Positions 44,562 through 55,914 of a DNA stretch of 64,000 nt are shown piece after piece. The DNA comes from Lepeophtheirus salmonis (taxonomy: Eukaryota > Arthropoda > Copepoda > Siphonostomatoida > Caligidae). The translations under genes were made by a program, and so were the position numbers. The notes under the pieces are model-generated. The model ran no database searches. It was not told the DNA's origin and worked only from the letters and a program-made list of their open reading frames with translations. The first letter of the stretch is position 1. Every line of letters starts with the position of its first letter. Location of the stretch: contig NC_052141.2 of NCBI RefSeq assembly GCF_016086655.4, forward strand, positions 5,518,001-5,582,000, given 5' to 3'.

Positions 44562-45476
44562 AAGAGTGGCCACGAAACTTTTTTCTTTTAATATGGCTAT
44601 AAAAATAAGACGGATGGATATTTTTCAATAATTTTTTTTTTAATTAAAGACCTCAACATTCCGTTTAATTCTGGAACACCATTTCATTTATATAGCCGCC
44701 GTGGGTGGCCTTACATTAGCCTATTCTGTCGACCCAATTTTTCAATACATTTTCAATTGTGTGAGCTTCAATAGCTGCAATGGCGACTCCAATTTCGTGT
44801 TTCAAATCGTCAATCGTCTCTAGACGGTTGGTGTAACATTTATCCTTGGCCGTTTCCCACAAAAAATAGTCCAACAGAGTTAAATCGCAGCTATGAGGTG
44901 GCCAGTTGACGTTGCTGTTTCGGCTTACGATGCAATTGTTGAAGACAGTGTGCAAAAGATCCACTGTAACGTTGGCTGTGTGGCACGTAGCGCCATCCTG
45001 TTGGAACCAAATGGCGTCGATGTCTTCCTTTTCCATTTGGGGAAGCAAAAAATCTTCCAACATGGCCCGATAGCGCTCACCATTGACCATAACGGCAGAT
45101 CCTTGCTCGTTTTCTCGTTTTTTCGCTTTCGGCAACAGCAGCAATGTTTTCGATTGAGCACACTGGACGAACACGGGAACGCGATATTTTATCCATTAAC
45201 GAACCAGTTTCGCGCACACGCTTCACAAATTTATCCACAAACTACCTGGAAGGCACTTTATTTTGATCGACGTAATTTTCTTGCAGTTTCGTTTGAAGAC
45301 TCTCCATTTTGGAAGTAAGTCTTCGGTATTTCCCAATTTTTTTCGAGCGTAAACTTAATCATTTCGTAAGCCGGAAACCTTTTACAAAATATTAGACACA
45401 ATGAGATTGTTACTACAGCTGTCAGACGTCAAAAAAAGGGGTAGTTTAAAATGCAACCGCTAGATGGGCCACCCGT
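44562..45476 (-). mobile_element. DD41D-type mariner, internally deleted
   Basis: TA flanks lie at 44,560-44,561 and 45,477-45,478. The ends align as 'aagagtggccac' and, reversed from the right, 'acgggtggccca', so the termini are diverged but recognisable. The body holds a minus-strand transposase pseudogene occupying most of its 915 bp. Full-length mariners are usually about 1.3 kb, so roughly a third is missing. Confidence 0.65.
44665..45307 (-). pseudogene. Mariner transposase, DD41D catalytic domain
   Basis: From ATG at 45,307 the frame carries RVRETGSLMDKISRS and IENIAAVAES (helix-turn-helix and hinge region). A deletion that removes the first aspartate then joins to VMVNGERYRAMLEDFLLPQM. 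The second aspartate is in WFQQDGATCHTA and the third in DLTLLDYFLW, with 41 residues between them, as in rosa-type DD41D mariners. The tail ENVLKNWVDRIG is followed by one stop (44,716-44,718) and then CKATHGGYINEMVFQN, the normal C-terminus, so that stop is premature. It is the best-preserved transposase here, but inactive. Confidence 0.85.
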
Positions 45477-45478
45477 TA

Positions 45479-47520
45479 GTACACATGTTTCGTAAAAAGG
45501 TGGCCTCAGCTAAAAATGTATTAGTGTATGAGAGACCTGACATAGTAAAGTTTGGAGATAAATATTAAAGTTATCATATCATAGTGTCCCGATAAACTTA
45601 GAAGTGGACATGGGTCCATAATCTACCCCATCCCTTTCCTCTGGTGCCTAAAACCACTTTTCAGACACATAAAGAGCTCTTACCTATTTGGATCTCAGAA
45701 ACAGTGATGTAAAAAAAATTCCTCGGAAAACGCTTTAATTGAACAAAACAAAAAACTCTGAAAATTGATTTATTTATTAGAACTAATTTATTTTTAATAA
45801 TATATATATTATTTTCTATAATTATGATATGTAGAAAGAAAGGTTCAAGAACCGAGACCGTTAACCAATATATTCCGGTCTCAGTCCGACTTTTTTACGC
45901 ACATTTCAAGAACTAAATCCGCTAGACCTATAGAGGCACAACTCTTGTTAAGTTGTTGTGAACCATACCCAACAATGATTGAATAATAATTCCAATAGTT
46001 GCAAAAATTCGCTAATTCTACTAACGGAATTAAGACTTTAATTCATACGATGGAGCTAACGACGTATTAGGTGTCTATATTTCGGCTTCTTTTCGCCTAA
46101 TCAGTGCTCTGAACGTTGATTGGTTGAATTATAATTAGCTACTATTATGTAAGGTCCCTTCTGTGAGTCTCATCAGAAGTGGGTTAGGTATAGTTTAGCA
46201 ACGGCCTCACTTTCTACCAATAAATGGAAATCGAGTGTAGAGGATAGAAATTGTTCATTCGGTAAGAAGTAGACGGTAACATTATTTTATGTTTTTTTAC
46301 CCTTTTTGGCATATGGTTTTACCCATGTTGAGAGTGGTGGATGACATAGTATGGCCCCACTTCGAAGTGAGACTCACCCAGCTGGATTGGCTTGTTGTCA
46401 AGTAACCTTGGGATGATGTGTGTCCCAAAGTAGATAACATTATTTCAAAGGTCCAGGAAATGCACTACGTTGCAAAGCACATGAACAGGACTATTTCACC
46501 CAGAATCCAAAGTTGAGTGTCCACCTTGATTAAAATCATAGACTCATTCTAAGCCGGAGCCACCCAACTAGCCACATAGCTGTCTTAAATGATAATCTAC
46601 TGAGCTATTAATGTATTAATTATGCTTCTTTGTCTGTTTAAATGTCAATATAGTTGATGAAATTGTTATTTTAAAAGTAAATCATTATATGCCGAATAAG
46701 ATTTAATAAATGCATCATATCTATTAAAAAAAAACTACTAAGACTTGTAGGGTATAAAATTGTACCGTGGTTCTGGTCGGTACGTTTTTACACTCAGTAC
46801 AGTACATATTAAACATACATATTTAATATTTTGTTATTTTTTTTAAATTAATCAATTTAGATAGTTTAGTAAGATTTTAATCCATAAGTATCCTATCATA
46901 TAAGAAATCATTTATATATTTGTTTATACAAAAAAGAAATAATGATTTACAAATTGATAAAATACATTATAGTTGAAGAAACCCGAGTGGTATGATGGAG
47001 GGGCAATTTAAATATATTTTTGGATGCGTCCATGTTAGCTTCACAATATCTCACAAATACAGGTAGAATACTATAAAGTGAAATAAATTTTTTCGAAAGC
47101 CTGCATATTGTGGCTACAAATCCGTCTTTTGTATAAGCAAAAAAATGTAGACAGGCTCATTTTTTTGTCAAAAATTATTTGTTTTTTAAAGATGTTTAGT
47201 TTGTTTCGGAATAATTTATTTGTACAGAAAATAAATTATTACAGATTAAAATATGTAAAGAGCTTGAAAAACTACATTAATTCTTTAAAAAACACCTTTT
47301 AATATTATATACAGTAACGAAGTTTGTACCGCAAAGTATTTACTACAGTTTGTACTGAAACGCGGGCCTAGAGTACTGTTCCAGGCCCAATAACTACTTA
47401 CTACATATGGGGCTTTTTTCTGTCACTTTTAGTAGGAAAAGTTACCTCAGTCAATAAACTTAACGACGTGATTAACAGATTTGTGATAAGATGTTATTGT
47501 AAGTAGATGTTCATCATTTT
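45479..47520. other. Unassigned region with one coding-like stretch
   Basis: At about 46,340-46,540 one plus-strand frame reads VVDDIVWPHFEVRLTQLDWL, a stop, then DDVCPKVDNIISKVQEMHYV and AKHMNRTISPRIQS. Composition is protein-like and GC is higher than around it, but I recognise no family. It could be a decayed exon. The rest is AT-rich and unassigned. Confidence 0.35.
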
Positions 47521-47524
47521 GCAA

Positions 47525-48223
47525 CATGGCTGACGTCATCAACAATTCAACTATAGAATCTGTCTACACCGGGGATGTACAACCATTTAATTGCATTTAA
47601 TTAAATTTCATAAGAAATGGCCTTATAAATAAATAAAATATTAAATTTTATTTCATTTTATGTTACAGTAAATATAACAAAAGGCCAAAATCTATTTTTC
47701 AATTTTATGAAAATAATCACAAAGATTTTTATTCCATTTCTCTGTTTTCTCATTAGAAAACTTTAACCCAATATTTTTGGGACATTTTTTTTTTCAATTT
47801 TTGTACGTATAAAATTTGATATTGTGACGATTTTGCTAAAAATTATTACTTGAAGTGGAAATGAGTATTGGGCCGCACTTAGACATTAATTGGTCCGTAA
47901 TTCGGCCCGCAGTTGGACATTCTTGGTATATAATTTATTTTTTTAAACCAATCTACTCCCAATTTTTCCTTAAGAGGGATTTAGATCGTATTTTTCATTC
48001 AAAACGGTCTGCAATGTGGACCGCAGTTGGACATTTTTAGTCTAGATTTTTTTTATTTTTTAACCAATCTACTCCCAATTTTTCTTTAAGAGGGATTTAG
48101 ATCGTATTTTTCATTCAAAACGGTCCAAAGTAAACTTCTTTGAAAAGCCAAATGTGTTCGATCCACTCAAAATGATAACCGTCTCGGACCGGTCTTGAAT
48201 TTTCAGACCAACTACCATCCCTA
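47525..48223 (+). mobile_element. F1 3' portion carrying nested F5
   Basis: The F1 module 'gacgtcatcaacaattcaac' (47,533) is split by F5 at 47,570. F1 resumes with 'gtctagattttttttatttt' and ends 'gaccaactaccatcccta' at 48,223, followed by gtaactat. The F1 left end was not found. Confidence 0.55.
47570..48039 (+). mobile_element. F5 hAT-type MITE nested in F1, with tandem duplication
   Basis: The left end CGGGGATGTACAACCATTTA follows gtctacac. The right end 'gcagttggacattttta' precedes gtctagat (6 of 8). About 115 bp spanning the right end and adjoining F1 sequence is tandemly duplicated (about 47,908-48,137), with 'accaatctactcccaatttt' in both copies. F5 also occurs at 60,979-61,413, at the same position within F1. 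Confidence 0.6.
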
Positions 48224-48610
48224 GTAACTATGTACTTATATAATATTGTATATACATTTTTTCAAATAAACAAAAGAAAATTTAAGTTAAGAAACTTTTT
48301 TTTTCCTTTTTTTTTTTCTCTCTCTCTCTCTCTTGTTTTATTAAGTCTATTTACATAAATGATTTTGAGAAAAAGTTGTACGGCACTGCAGTGTTTTTTT
48401 TTATTATTATTAAACTTATAAAGAAAAAAAAAAAAAAAAAAAAAAATGGGATGTATAAAGTTTGTGTAACTTTTAATCCTTTTATTAAATATATACAACA
48501 TACATATTTTGTTCAAAAAAAAAAAAAAATGTCAAAATGAAGAAAGTTTGAACGGAAAATTATTTGATATTATGTACAGCTATTATATTATTATGGGTGT
48601 ACATTCTACA
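48224..48610. other. Low-complexity sequence
   Basis: A (CT)n run at about 48,318-48,334, long A runs at about 48,423-48,446 and 48,515-48,528. No gene. Confidence 0.6.
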
Positions 48611-48611
48611 T

Positions 48612-50530
48612 AGTAGTGTGTCCGTCAACATAAAAGCCAACTAGCTATGATTAGATCCGTGGTACGTCGGCATAAAAACAATTTTGAACAAAAAACAAGC
48701 AAAGGTTAAAACCCCAATTTATTAATTAAAATTTATAGATACACCCCAATAATTTGTAGACATATTTGAGTCTATTATAGGCTTATTAAACAAATTTATA
48801 GGACGAATTAAGGTGCATTAAAATGTGAACTATATTAAAAGACTTTTATTTGATTAATGAGTCATGTATTAGGCCCGATATGGCCTCTTTTAACCATTCG
48901 ATTTATCAATGTATTATTCCTATATTGTGACTGCCTATTTTGGCTAATTTTAGTTCATCAAATTGTGGGTCACTTGGAAAAAAGTAAATATGAAACCCTT
49001 ATGTAGAACGTCAATTTAAAAAATAATATTGAGCAAAAATTAATAAAAGGAGAAAATCCGAATATATATTTGTTTACTTCATATATAGCCCAAAATTTAA
49101 TAGCCTTATAGGCAAATTATTCAAATTTCTGGGGTAAGTTAAGATACCCTAGAATTTTAACTATAGTTTGAACCTTTTTTTGTGCTTTAAAAACATATAT
49201 TCCCCCCGATATTGCTTCTTCTTTCAAATACAAGGGCCGCAAATTAGCAAAAATGAAAACGATATATTTTATTTGAAAAGGCCATATCGGGGCCTATATT
49301 TATCAGATACATTAAATAAAAGTGTTCAACAATAGCTAACATCCATGGGGATCTCAATTTATACCAGAAATTTTAATATAAGGCCTCTAATTGGGTGAAG
49401 TAGATCCATTAGGCTGTGATTATATTTGAGGTACAAAATATCTATTAAGCTTTTTTATTTTCTTTATTTTTACTCAAGATTGCTTTTGTGATGATGGATC
49501 ACATATATAACTGTCAAATAGAATAAAAATTCATTTGAGAAACTGTTTGTAAAATATTGGAGATTTATAATGCTCGAGCATAAAAAAAAACAATCTTGAA
49601 CAAAAATCAAGATGAAGGGAGCCTTCCTATTAATCTTAAGATCGATTTTTTGTTGAGAATTGAGCAAAGAGGCAAAGTAAGACTATGATATCATATTCCA
49701 CAAAATCCACGAACAACGATACATCCCATAGGAAAGGTTTATTGGGCAAAAAGGCATAGTTTTGTATTGCACGTTGTTCCATCAAAAAGCGACCAATCAT
49801 ATAGGTAATTACAGCCCTATATTTCCTATACAGATTTGAGCCCATTATAAGCTTATTATTCAAATTACTGGGAAGAAATAAGATACTCAATAATTTTAGC
49901 TATAGTTTAGAATCTTTATTAGATTTAAGAGACTTATATTCTCCCCGATATGCCCTTATAAACCATAAAATATGTCAATATTTCGGAGTTTTTTTATTGT
50001 GACAATCAATTATGTCTACTTTCAGTGCAATTTGCGGCGTGCCCAAAGGGTTGACAAGAATAATTTGTGGATAGAAATTGATGATGATTCGTGCGAGAAT
50101 AAAAATATATTACACATTCAATTTGCTGCTGGATTGGCGTGTTACATTTATCGTTTTCTTGAATTTTGTTTCAAGATTTTTTGTATGTGAACAGACCACA
50201 GATATGAAGTGTCAACCAAAAATCAACCTAAAATGAGTGTAAATTGCATTTGTATTCTTTAACGAATAATTATATATCGTTTCTATCAACAAATTATCAT
50301 TTTGAGCCCCTTGGGTGCGTAGCAAATTGCAGTTAAAGACGTCAAAATTTATTGTCACAATCAAAAAAATGAGTAATCGATGAATTTTAATGGTTGAATA
50401 AACAATATCGGGCCCAATATAAGCTTTTTAAATCAAATAAAGATTTTAAACTAAAGCTAAAGTCCTTGAGTGGCATATCTCATTCCAGACTTTTTTTGAA
50501 TATAAGCTTATAATTGTATAAAATATGTCT
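48612..50530. repeat. F3 cluster with alternating orientation
   Basis: F3 units occur forward at about 48,615-48,650, reverse at about 48,755-49,010 and 49,080-49,230, forward at about 49,265-49,430, reverse at about 49,810-50,170 and forward at about 50,195-50,530. Reverse units show 'tgagtctattataggcttat' and 'cccgatatg..cc'. Forward units show 'ccatatcggggcc'. The small frames here follow repeat sequence. Inverted neighbours could fold into long hairpins. Confidence 0.7.
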
Positions 50531-51585
50531 CAAAAATTTAAAAAAAAATCAAATATGATTTTTTTTTTGTTTTTTCCTGATTTTTGTTACAAGAAATGTT
50601 TTAATATATGTCCTCATCACATATATTCATTTTTATTGACTATGTAGAGAGAGATCCCGATGATCACGTTATAATATACATTTTACACGTCGTAAAGTGT
50701 TTTTTTTTTACACTCTTCAATAATGATCGATAAAATATGAGATGAGCCCGTCTCCATTAATTCTAGACCCCTCGTTTCCATTTTATTAATCTATTAAAAA
50801 AAACGATTATTTTATTATAATTCATAAAAATTCATATAAAATATTTTTAGTTCTTCTTTTTTTTTTAAAGAAAATTTAACATCTTTTGACTTATTTTATA
50901 AGTTTTTTTTTTAAAGTTAGTGTTATGTAAATCCAAGTACCTCGTAAAAAAATGAAATATTTAAAAGTGGACCTTAAAAAGTACAAATAAAAAGTTGTCA
51001 AATAAGAATCGTTTAAAATACATGCATACAAAAAGGATGACAGTGGTTTTTTTTTATATTTTCAAAATTATGATGATTGCTAATAAAAATATGAAAGTAA
51101 AGAAACACTTACTCAACTCTGATATTTATAGTGCGTCTTTATGACTTTTAAGAAAAGTTATGAGAAATGGGGGATGCTTCAAAAAGGGAGGTTAAACTTA
51201 TTATAAGACAAGACGACACTTTTTTCATCTTTATTTTTTTTAAGAGTTGTTTTTTTATACAGTGGAGGATTTAAAAATAAGAATCCTCTGGGAGGCCATC
51301 TAGCCTCAGTTAATAGAAAATTAAGAAAATTTAATGTAAAAAAAAAAAAAACTAAATTTTCCAAATAAATTTATTTAAACTATTTTACTAGTTTTTAAAC
51401 TAATGAATATAAATTTTTCTTCGAAAGCAATTGTAAGAAACATTGAATCAAGTCGAAAGGAGTTTTAATATTATCTGGAAGAGCAGAAGCTCTGATCACT
51501 CAATCACTCATTTCAATCACTCAACCCCCCATCTATCTTACACTTGGCTCTTATGTAGGTTAAATAAAGATGCTTCATATAGCAA
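50531..51585. other. Unassigned AT-rich spacer
   Basis: Long T and A runs, nothing recognised. Confidence 0.4.
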
Positions 51586-51925
51586 AAAATCAAATATAGG
51601 ATACCACCTGTACAAAAGACATATCCGTACATACAAAATTGCTGAACGATTTGAAGACTTATGGTAACCGGGTTTTTTTTCCGGATGAGAAACAATGGAC
51701 TGTCAACAGATCCCACAACATCCAGAATGACCGATGTTTGACTACAGAGAGAGCTAATGTCCCCCACCCACAGCTTTAAAAACAAGTTTCCAGCCAACAT
51801 CATTTTGAGCAACGGAAGTGTCATACCACTCATCTCCTTCGAGCCGAAAGAGAGGGTGTGTGCCGACGAGTGCTGTGAACTCTTATCTGCCTGAGGTATG
51901 CCTTAGATCAAAGTTGAGGCCGTTG

Positions 51926-52089
51926 GTGACGAGTTCCTGTTTCAACAAGATTCGGATTCCTTTCACAAGGCTCGCAAGAACCAAAACTTGCACACCCAGA
52001 CCAAGCCGTGACGAGTTCCTGTTTCAACAAGATTCGGATCCCTTTCACAAGGCCTGCAAGAACCAAAACTTGCACACCCAGACCAAGCC
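51926..52089 (+). repeat. 82-bp tandem duplication in transposase
   Basis: Copy 1 (51,926-52,007) and copy 2 (52,008-52,089) differ at only a few positions and both encode the second catalytic aspartate loop. Because 82 is not a multiple of three, the second copy is out of frame with the first. Confidence 0.9.
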
Positions 52090-52235
52090 CTCTAAATTCC
52101 ACGATATGAATCTCCTGGATTACTTCTTTAATGTGGAGTAACGGAGGAAAGTCTCTACCTATTCACAAGGGTCATCCTTGTCACATCCTTTAAGGCCTCC
52201 ATTATCAAGTAATGGAAAAAAGTCTTGCAGTGGAT

Positions 52236-52416
52236 GTTGTCCATACCTGCAAATTCTTTAGGCCTTGTGGACTCATTAAATGATTTTTTCTATTTTATAA
52301 TTAAGACCTGTAAACGATATCAATCCCCAGGATGGCTGCGGACGTTGTCCATGCCTGCAAATTCTTTAGGCCTTGTGAACTCATTAAATGATTTTTTCTT
52401 TTTATAATTAAGACTT
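52236..52416 (+). repeat. 108-bp tandem duplication in transposase tail
   Basis: 'gttgtccatacctgcaaatt' at 52,236 recurs at 52,344 as 'gttgtccatgcctgcaaatt', with 'ctttaggccttgtg.actca' and 'ttaaatgattttttct' in both. The second copy is 3' truncated by the end of homology at about 52,416. Confidence 0.85.
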
Positions 52417-52420
52417 GTAA

Positions 52421-53400
52421 TTAAAATTTGAAACCTCTACTGGCTTCTCTTATTGCTCAGGATGCATTTAAAGGCCGTCCGGATTTACCTGAACGGCCCT
52501 GAATAGCAAAAAAACCCAAGAGGTTTCCCCTTTACCGAGTGCCCATGTCTTTTTGGACAGGTACAAAAACCTCATTTGGCACCCCTGTCATCCTATATTA
52601 TGAATAAATATTTTTATATTTATTTTGTGTGCCTATTTTTGGACAAACAAGTTTTTCCAAAGTTTTTATTTATTTTTTTGAAACTATATATATTTATAAG
52701 GATTACTTCAAGAAGAATCTATAGGATTTTTAAATATTGTATTTAAGAAGAAGGGAAGAAAAAGAGGGGGGGGGGGCAAAATCCCCCTTTCAAAAAAATA
52801 TATATCCGACCAGGCTTTAAGAAGGCGAGTTTCATATATATATATAATACGTACATATATTTGGTATAATAAATATCATTATATGTATATAGATTAAATT
52901 TATGGTATTGAAGGCTGCTGCTGAATATATTTCTATATATGTATTTATATGGCAGACATCTTTATTTTTCTTTGAAAGAACGTTGGACCCTCTCTCCCTT
53001 GGAAAGGAATTGTTAATTATCTAAGTACAAATACTATTTGTTATAAATAGGTAATGATGTTGTTTGTGATTGGGATCATGACGACGATGACTACGATAGA
53101 ACAGCGTTTCTCAGCCGTTATTATGTATATAGTAGTGGTTCCTAAGCAAGCCTGTTTAAAGCCTGTTTAAACCCTGGTGTATTGCATAAAAAAACTAATG
53201 CTGATTCGGTCCACTTCCGTCTCAGAACCGGATCTATTGGTCCTTCGGACGGTCAGTCCTAATAATATTTAATACAAATTTTTCGATTGGTTAATACCGG
53301 GCCAACTATTATTATGTACCCATTTTAACAACAGACAAAGTATTGAAGTCCATGGTGGGATCCTGGTCTGAATTAGTCAACAATTTTATTAATTCAAACC
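52421..53400. other. Unassigned spacer
   Basis: A G-run at about 52,766-52,777. CAGCGTTTCTCAGCCG at 53,102 is a common hAT left end with no partner. 'ggtccttcggacggtcagtc' at about 53,238 resembles F2 interior. No gene. Confidence 0.4.
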
Positions 53401-53413
53401 CAAAGAACATGTT

Positions 53414-54036
53414 TCAGTTAATGTATCCTCCCTCAGAATTGATGGTGAGCTCCAGGCGGTAAGAGAAAGGTCTGCATACCCTCTTTAAATACTTGGCGTA
53501 TCTGGTGACCCAGGTCCTGTTGATGGAGGTACATATATAGGATACAATTGCTGTTTTTGGATCTCTTACGAGACTTGTACTACACGTGCGCCTATATGGA
53601 ACAGTCTAGAGGTCTCGACTCGCTCTCCAGTGGCTAGGCGTACTTTACAGAAAAGTACATACTGGTCTTGAGTCACTCTTGGGTTTTTTTTTTGCGGTGT
53701 GGAGAGGTGCTACATCTTGTTGAAAAACTCTGGGAGAATTGCCAACGATGGATTAGATCCATTGGAAAACTTTGATGTCTAGATATTTGACGTAGTCATC
53801 AGCCTTCGCCCTGTATCCTTAAGGGAGCCACAGGGGAGTCATGGCTCCTTTGCTACATCTCCAAATCTCACTACTCGATCATTCTGCCTGTTGTAGACAG
53901 GGTCAACAGTAACGGCAAGCTCATCAGAAAAGACTTTTCTCAGTTGTTCTATCAACAGAGGCTGTAAAATACGAAGTATACACTTTATTCCTGGCTTTTT
54001 TAGAGCACAGGGCACCGCTGATGAAGAACTGTTCAT
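53414..54036 (-). pseudogene. IS630-type transposase, most of catalytic domain
   Basis: From 54,036: LRKVFSDELAVTVDPVYNRQ and NDRVVRFGD give the first aspartate (FSDE). After a frameshift GYRAKADDYVKYLDIKVFQW and RVFQQDVAPLHTAKKKPKS give the second. The third-aspartate block is replaced by unrelated residues. SINRTWVTRYAKYLKRVCRP and the tail YRLELTINSEGGYIN end at a proper stop (53,414-53,416). Several in-frame stops. It sits just downstream of another remnant in the same orientation. Confidence 0.8.
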
Positions 54037-54139
54037 CTTTTTGAGGAGTTTTGTTTTTTCTTGAAGACCCTAACTATAACAACATAAAAACAATCTCGAA
54101 CAAAAATCAAGAAAAGGAAAAAATCACTTTTTGTATTTC

Positions 54140-54440
54140 ACTTAATTTCACTTTTCGCATAGATAGAATAGTCCAAAGGGTTCGTGTCTGCAGAGAAGAG
54201 TGGCCACATATTGAGATCTCAAAAATTTCAGAAGTCGTCTCTCAGGAAGGCCTGTGTCTTAGCGGTCCAATGCCACGGAGCTCCATATAGAGTGAGAACG
54301 AAGTTCTCTTTGAACTTTTCTCTCGCCCAAGGTAGTACTTTCTTATCCATATGTTTGATGCTCCTTCATCTCCACAAAAAGGGGAGGACAGATTTTTCCT
54401 ATGCTTACAACAGTATTTTTTGGTCTCACTGAAGGTCAAT
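54140..54440 (-). pseudogene. Second IS630-type transposase fragment
   Basis: The minus strand reads TAKTQAFLRDDF, then NMWPLFSADTNPLDYSIYAK. This is the second-aspartate loop (the QD itself is lost; GAPWHWTAKTQ for 'DgAPcHtAktTQ') and the third-aspartate block with NPLDYSI. It lies N-terminal, in reading direction, to the first-aspartate block of the 53.4-54.0 copy, so it must come from a separate element. Sequence to about 54,720 may continue it, but I could not verify that. Confidence 0.65.
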
Positions 54441-54699
54441 CATTGTCTGGATTTTCGGTTGATATGTAACGGTTGTTCTACTTATTCACAATAGCATCAT
54501 AAAGTATTTTTTTTTCATGAATAAAGAGATAAACTTTGTCGAATTTTTGGTTAGGCTTGAGAAAATTTAGAATCCTCTTTGCTTTGTCCACCGTCTCAGC
54601 TTGCTCTCTTTAGAAATAAGATGTTTTGTTGTCCACCTCCCTGGTTTTGCACCAACGTCATTCCATCCAGATTGACAATCATTAAATGTGTCTCACTAG

Positions 54700-55065
54700 A
54701 TAAAATCAACCCTGTACACAGTGTTAAACATTTCATATACATATTAGAATCAATAATAAACTTATTATTCAAATTTCCGTGATAAGTTATGATGCCCAAG
54801 GCTTGTAAGTATGGTTTAAATCCTTTAGTTGATTTAACAGACTTATCCTATCCCCGATATGGGCCCGTTAAATATATCAATTGGTCATTTATATGTTGTA
54901 ATGATACATTTGCCTACTTTTAGTACAATTTGCGTGTCCTTTCAAGAGTTCATAAGAATAATTTGTTTGCAAAAATGGGGGATAATTTGTCAAAGAATCA
55001 TTCTAGCTTGTTTTTATGTTGAAGTGCCTCATATGAACTGTCAAGGATTCAAGTATAAAACTTAA
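54700..55065 (-). repeat. F3 repeat, reverse
   Basis: 'ataataaacttattattcaa', 'ctatccccgatatgggcccg' and 'tctagcttgtttttatgttg' follow the reversed F3 order over a nearly complete unit. Confidence 0.7.
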
Positions 55066-55069
55066 AATA

Positions 55070-55910
55070 TGATTAGTCGAAATGAAGCAATAAGCAAAAC
55101 AAAAATTACAAATATTTTTCGTTAAAATGTATTGATGTATTTTTTTAAGTTCATCTCCTCTATTCCAAAATAATAATATATCATCTTATATCGGCTGACT
55201 TTTTCCCGTCTCTATAGATTGAAATCATGCTTGTTTTGTTTGTTTTTTTGTTTCTTTTTATCATTTGAAGAGGGGGGGGAATATCTAATGATATTTTCTA
55301 TGACCAAAAAAAATTACATTTCATCAATTTAAATCACTTATTTTGGTGAGGACCTCATGATGCTCCCTTAGTAGATAAGGAGCATCACATTGAGCAAGAG
55401 AGATCGTTGACATCATTTGCATAGCCGATGTGACGACCAAACATATCTGTCCTCTTATAAGGAGTGAATTGAATTTTGAATGCCGTGTAAACGAATCAAT
55501 CAAATTATATGAAGGGAGGATTTAGTTTACGTCACTTAAAACACAGATTTTGACTCAATAGGTAAGTAACTTGTGGTTTATATTAGATTTATTGGTCCAT
55601 TAACAATTTAGTGTTGTGTTGGTCCTTATACCGGACTGAGAACTGTACACAATTCCCACATTTAACTCCTTAAAATACAGGGAAAATTGATTCTTTTTGA
55701 TATGATTGAGATATTTCTTATAGTTCACGGAAGATTGCCCCTATAAAATTACCATGAGTAGAAAATTACCTGCAGGAAAATTGGCATTGTGAGCTAATTA
55801 CCAAAACTTGTGGTATCATGGCTAAACTCCATCAAATGTCTTTTTTATGGAATCAAGAAAAGACCACTCAAAACAAATTTGTGAATTGTTTCAATTCTAT
55901 ATTAGCCTAT
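55070..55910. other. Unassigned spacer with an F2 end
   Basis: TAGTGTTGTGTTGGTCCTTA at 55,609 is an F2 left end without a visible partner. The rest is AT-rich and unassigned. Confidence 0.4.
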
Positions 55911-55914
55911 ATTT

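Larger units (their letters stand above)
51590..52420 (+). pseudogene. IS630-type transposase with duplications
   Basis: GYHLYKRHIRTYKIAERFED precedes a frameshift. NRVFFPDEKQWTVNRSHNIQ and NDRCLTTERANVPHP carry the first aspartate (PDEK). A frame with FPANIILSNGSVIPLISFEP and ERVCADECCELLSA leads to DEFLFQQDSDSFHKARKNQN with the second aspartate. After an 82-bp tandem duplication, NLLDYFF gives the third aspartate in a shortened WPP..PDLNP block. The tail (DVVHTCKFFRP) is itself duplicated. Several stops and frameshifts make it inactive. Confidence 0.75.

Noticed and set aside
44893..45318. A 141-codon plus-strand open frame.
   Set aside because: It is the antisense of the mariner transposase at 44.67-45.31 kb, whose minus-strand translation has clear catalytic motifs.
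49470..50190. Several 65-84 codon frames as possible small genes.
   Set aside because: They lie in F3 repeats of both orientations and are not conserved among F3 units.
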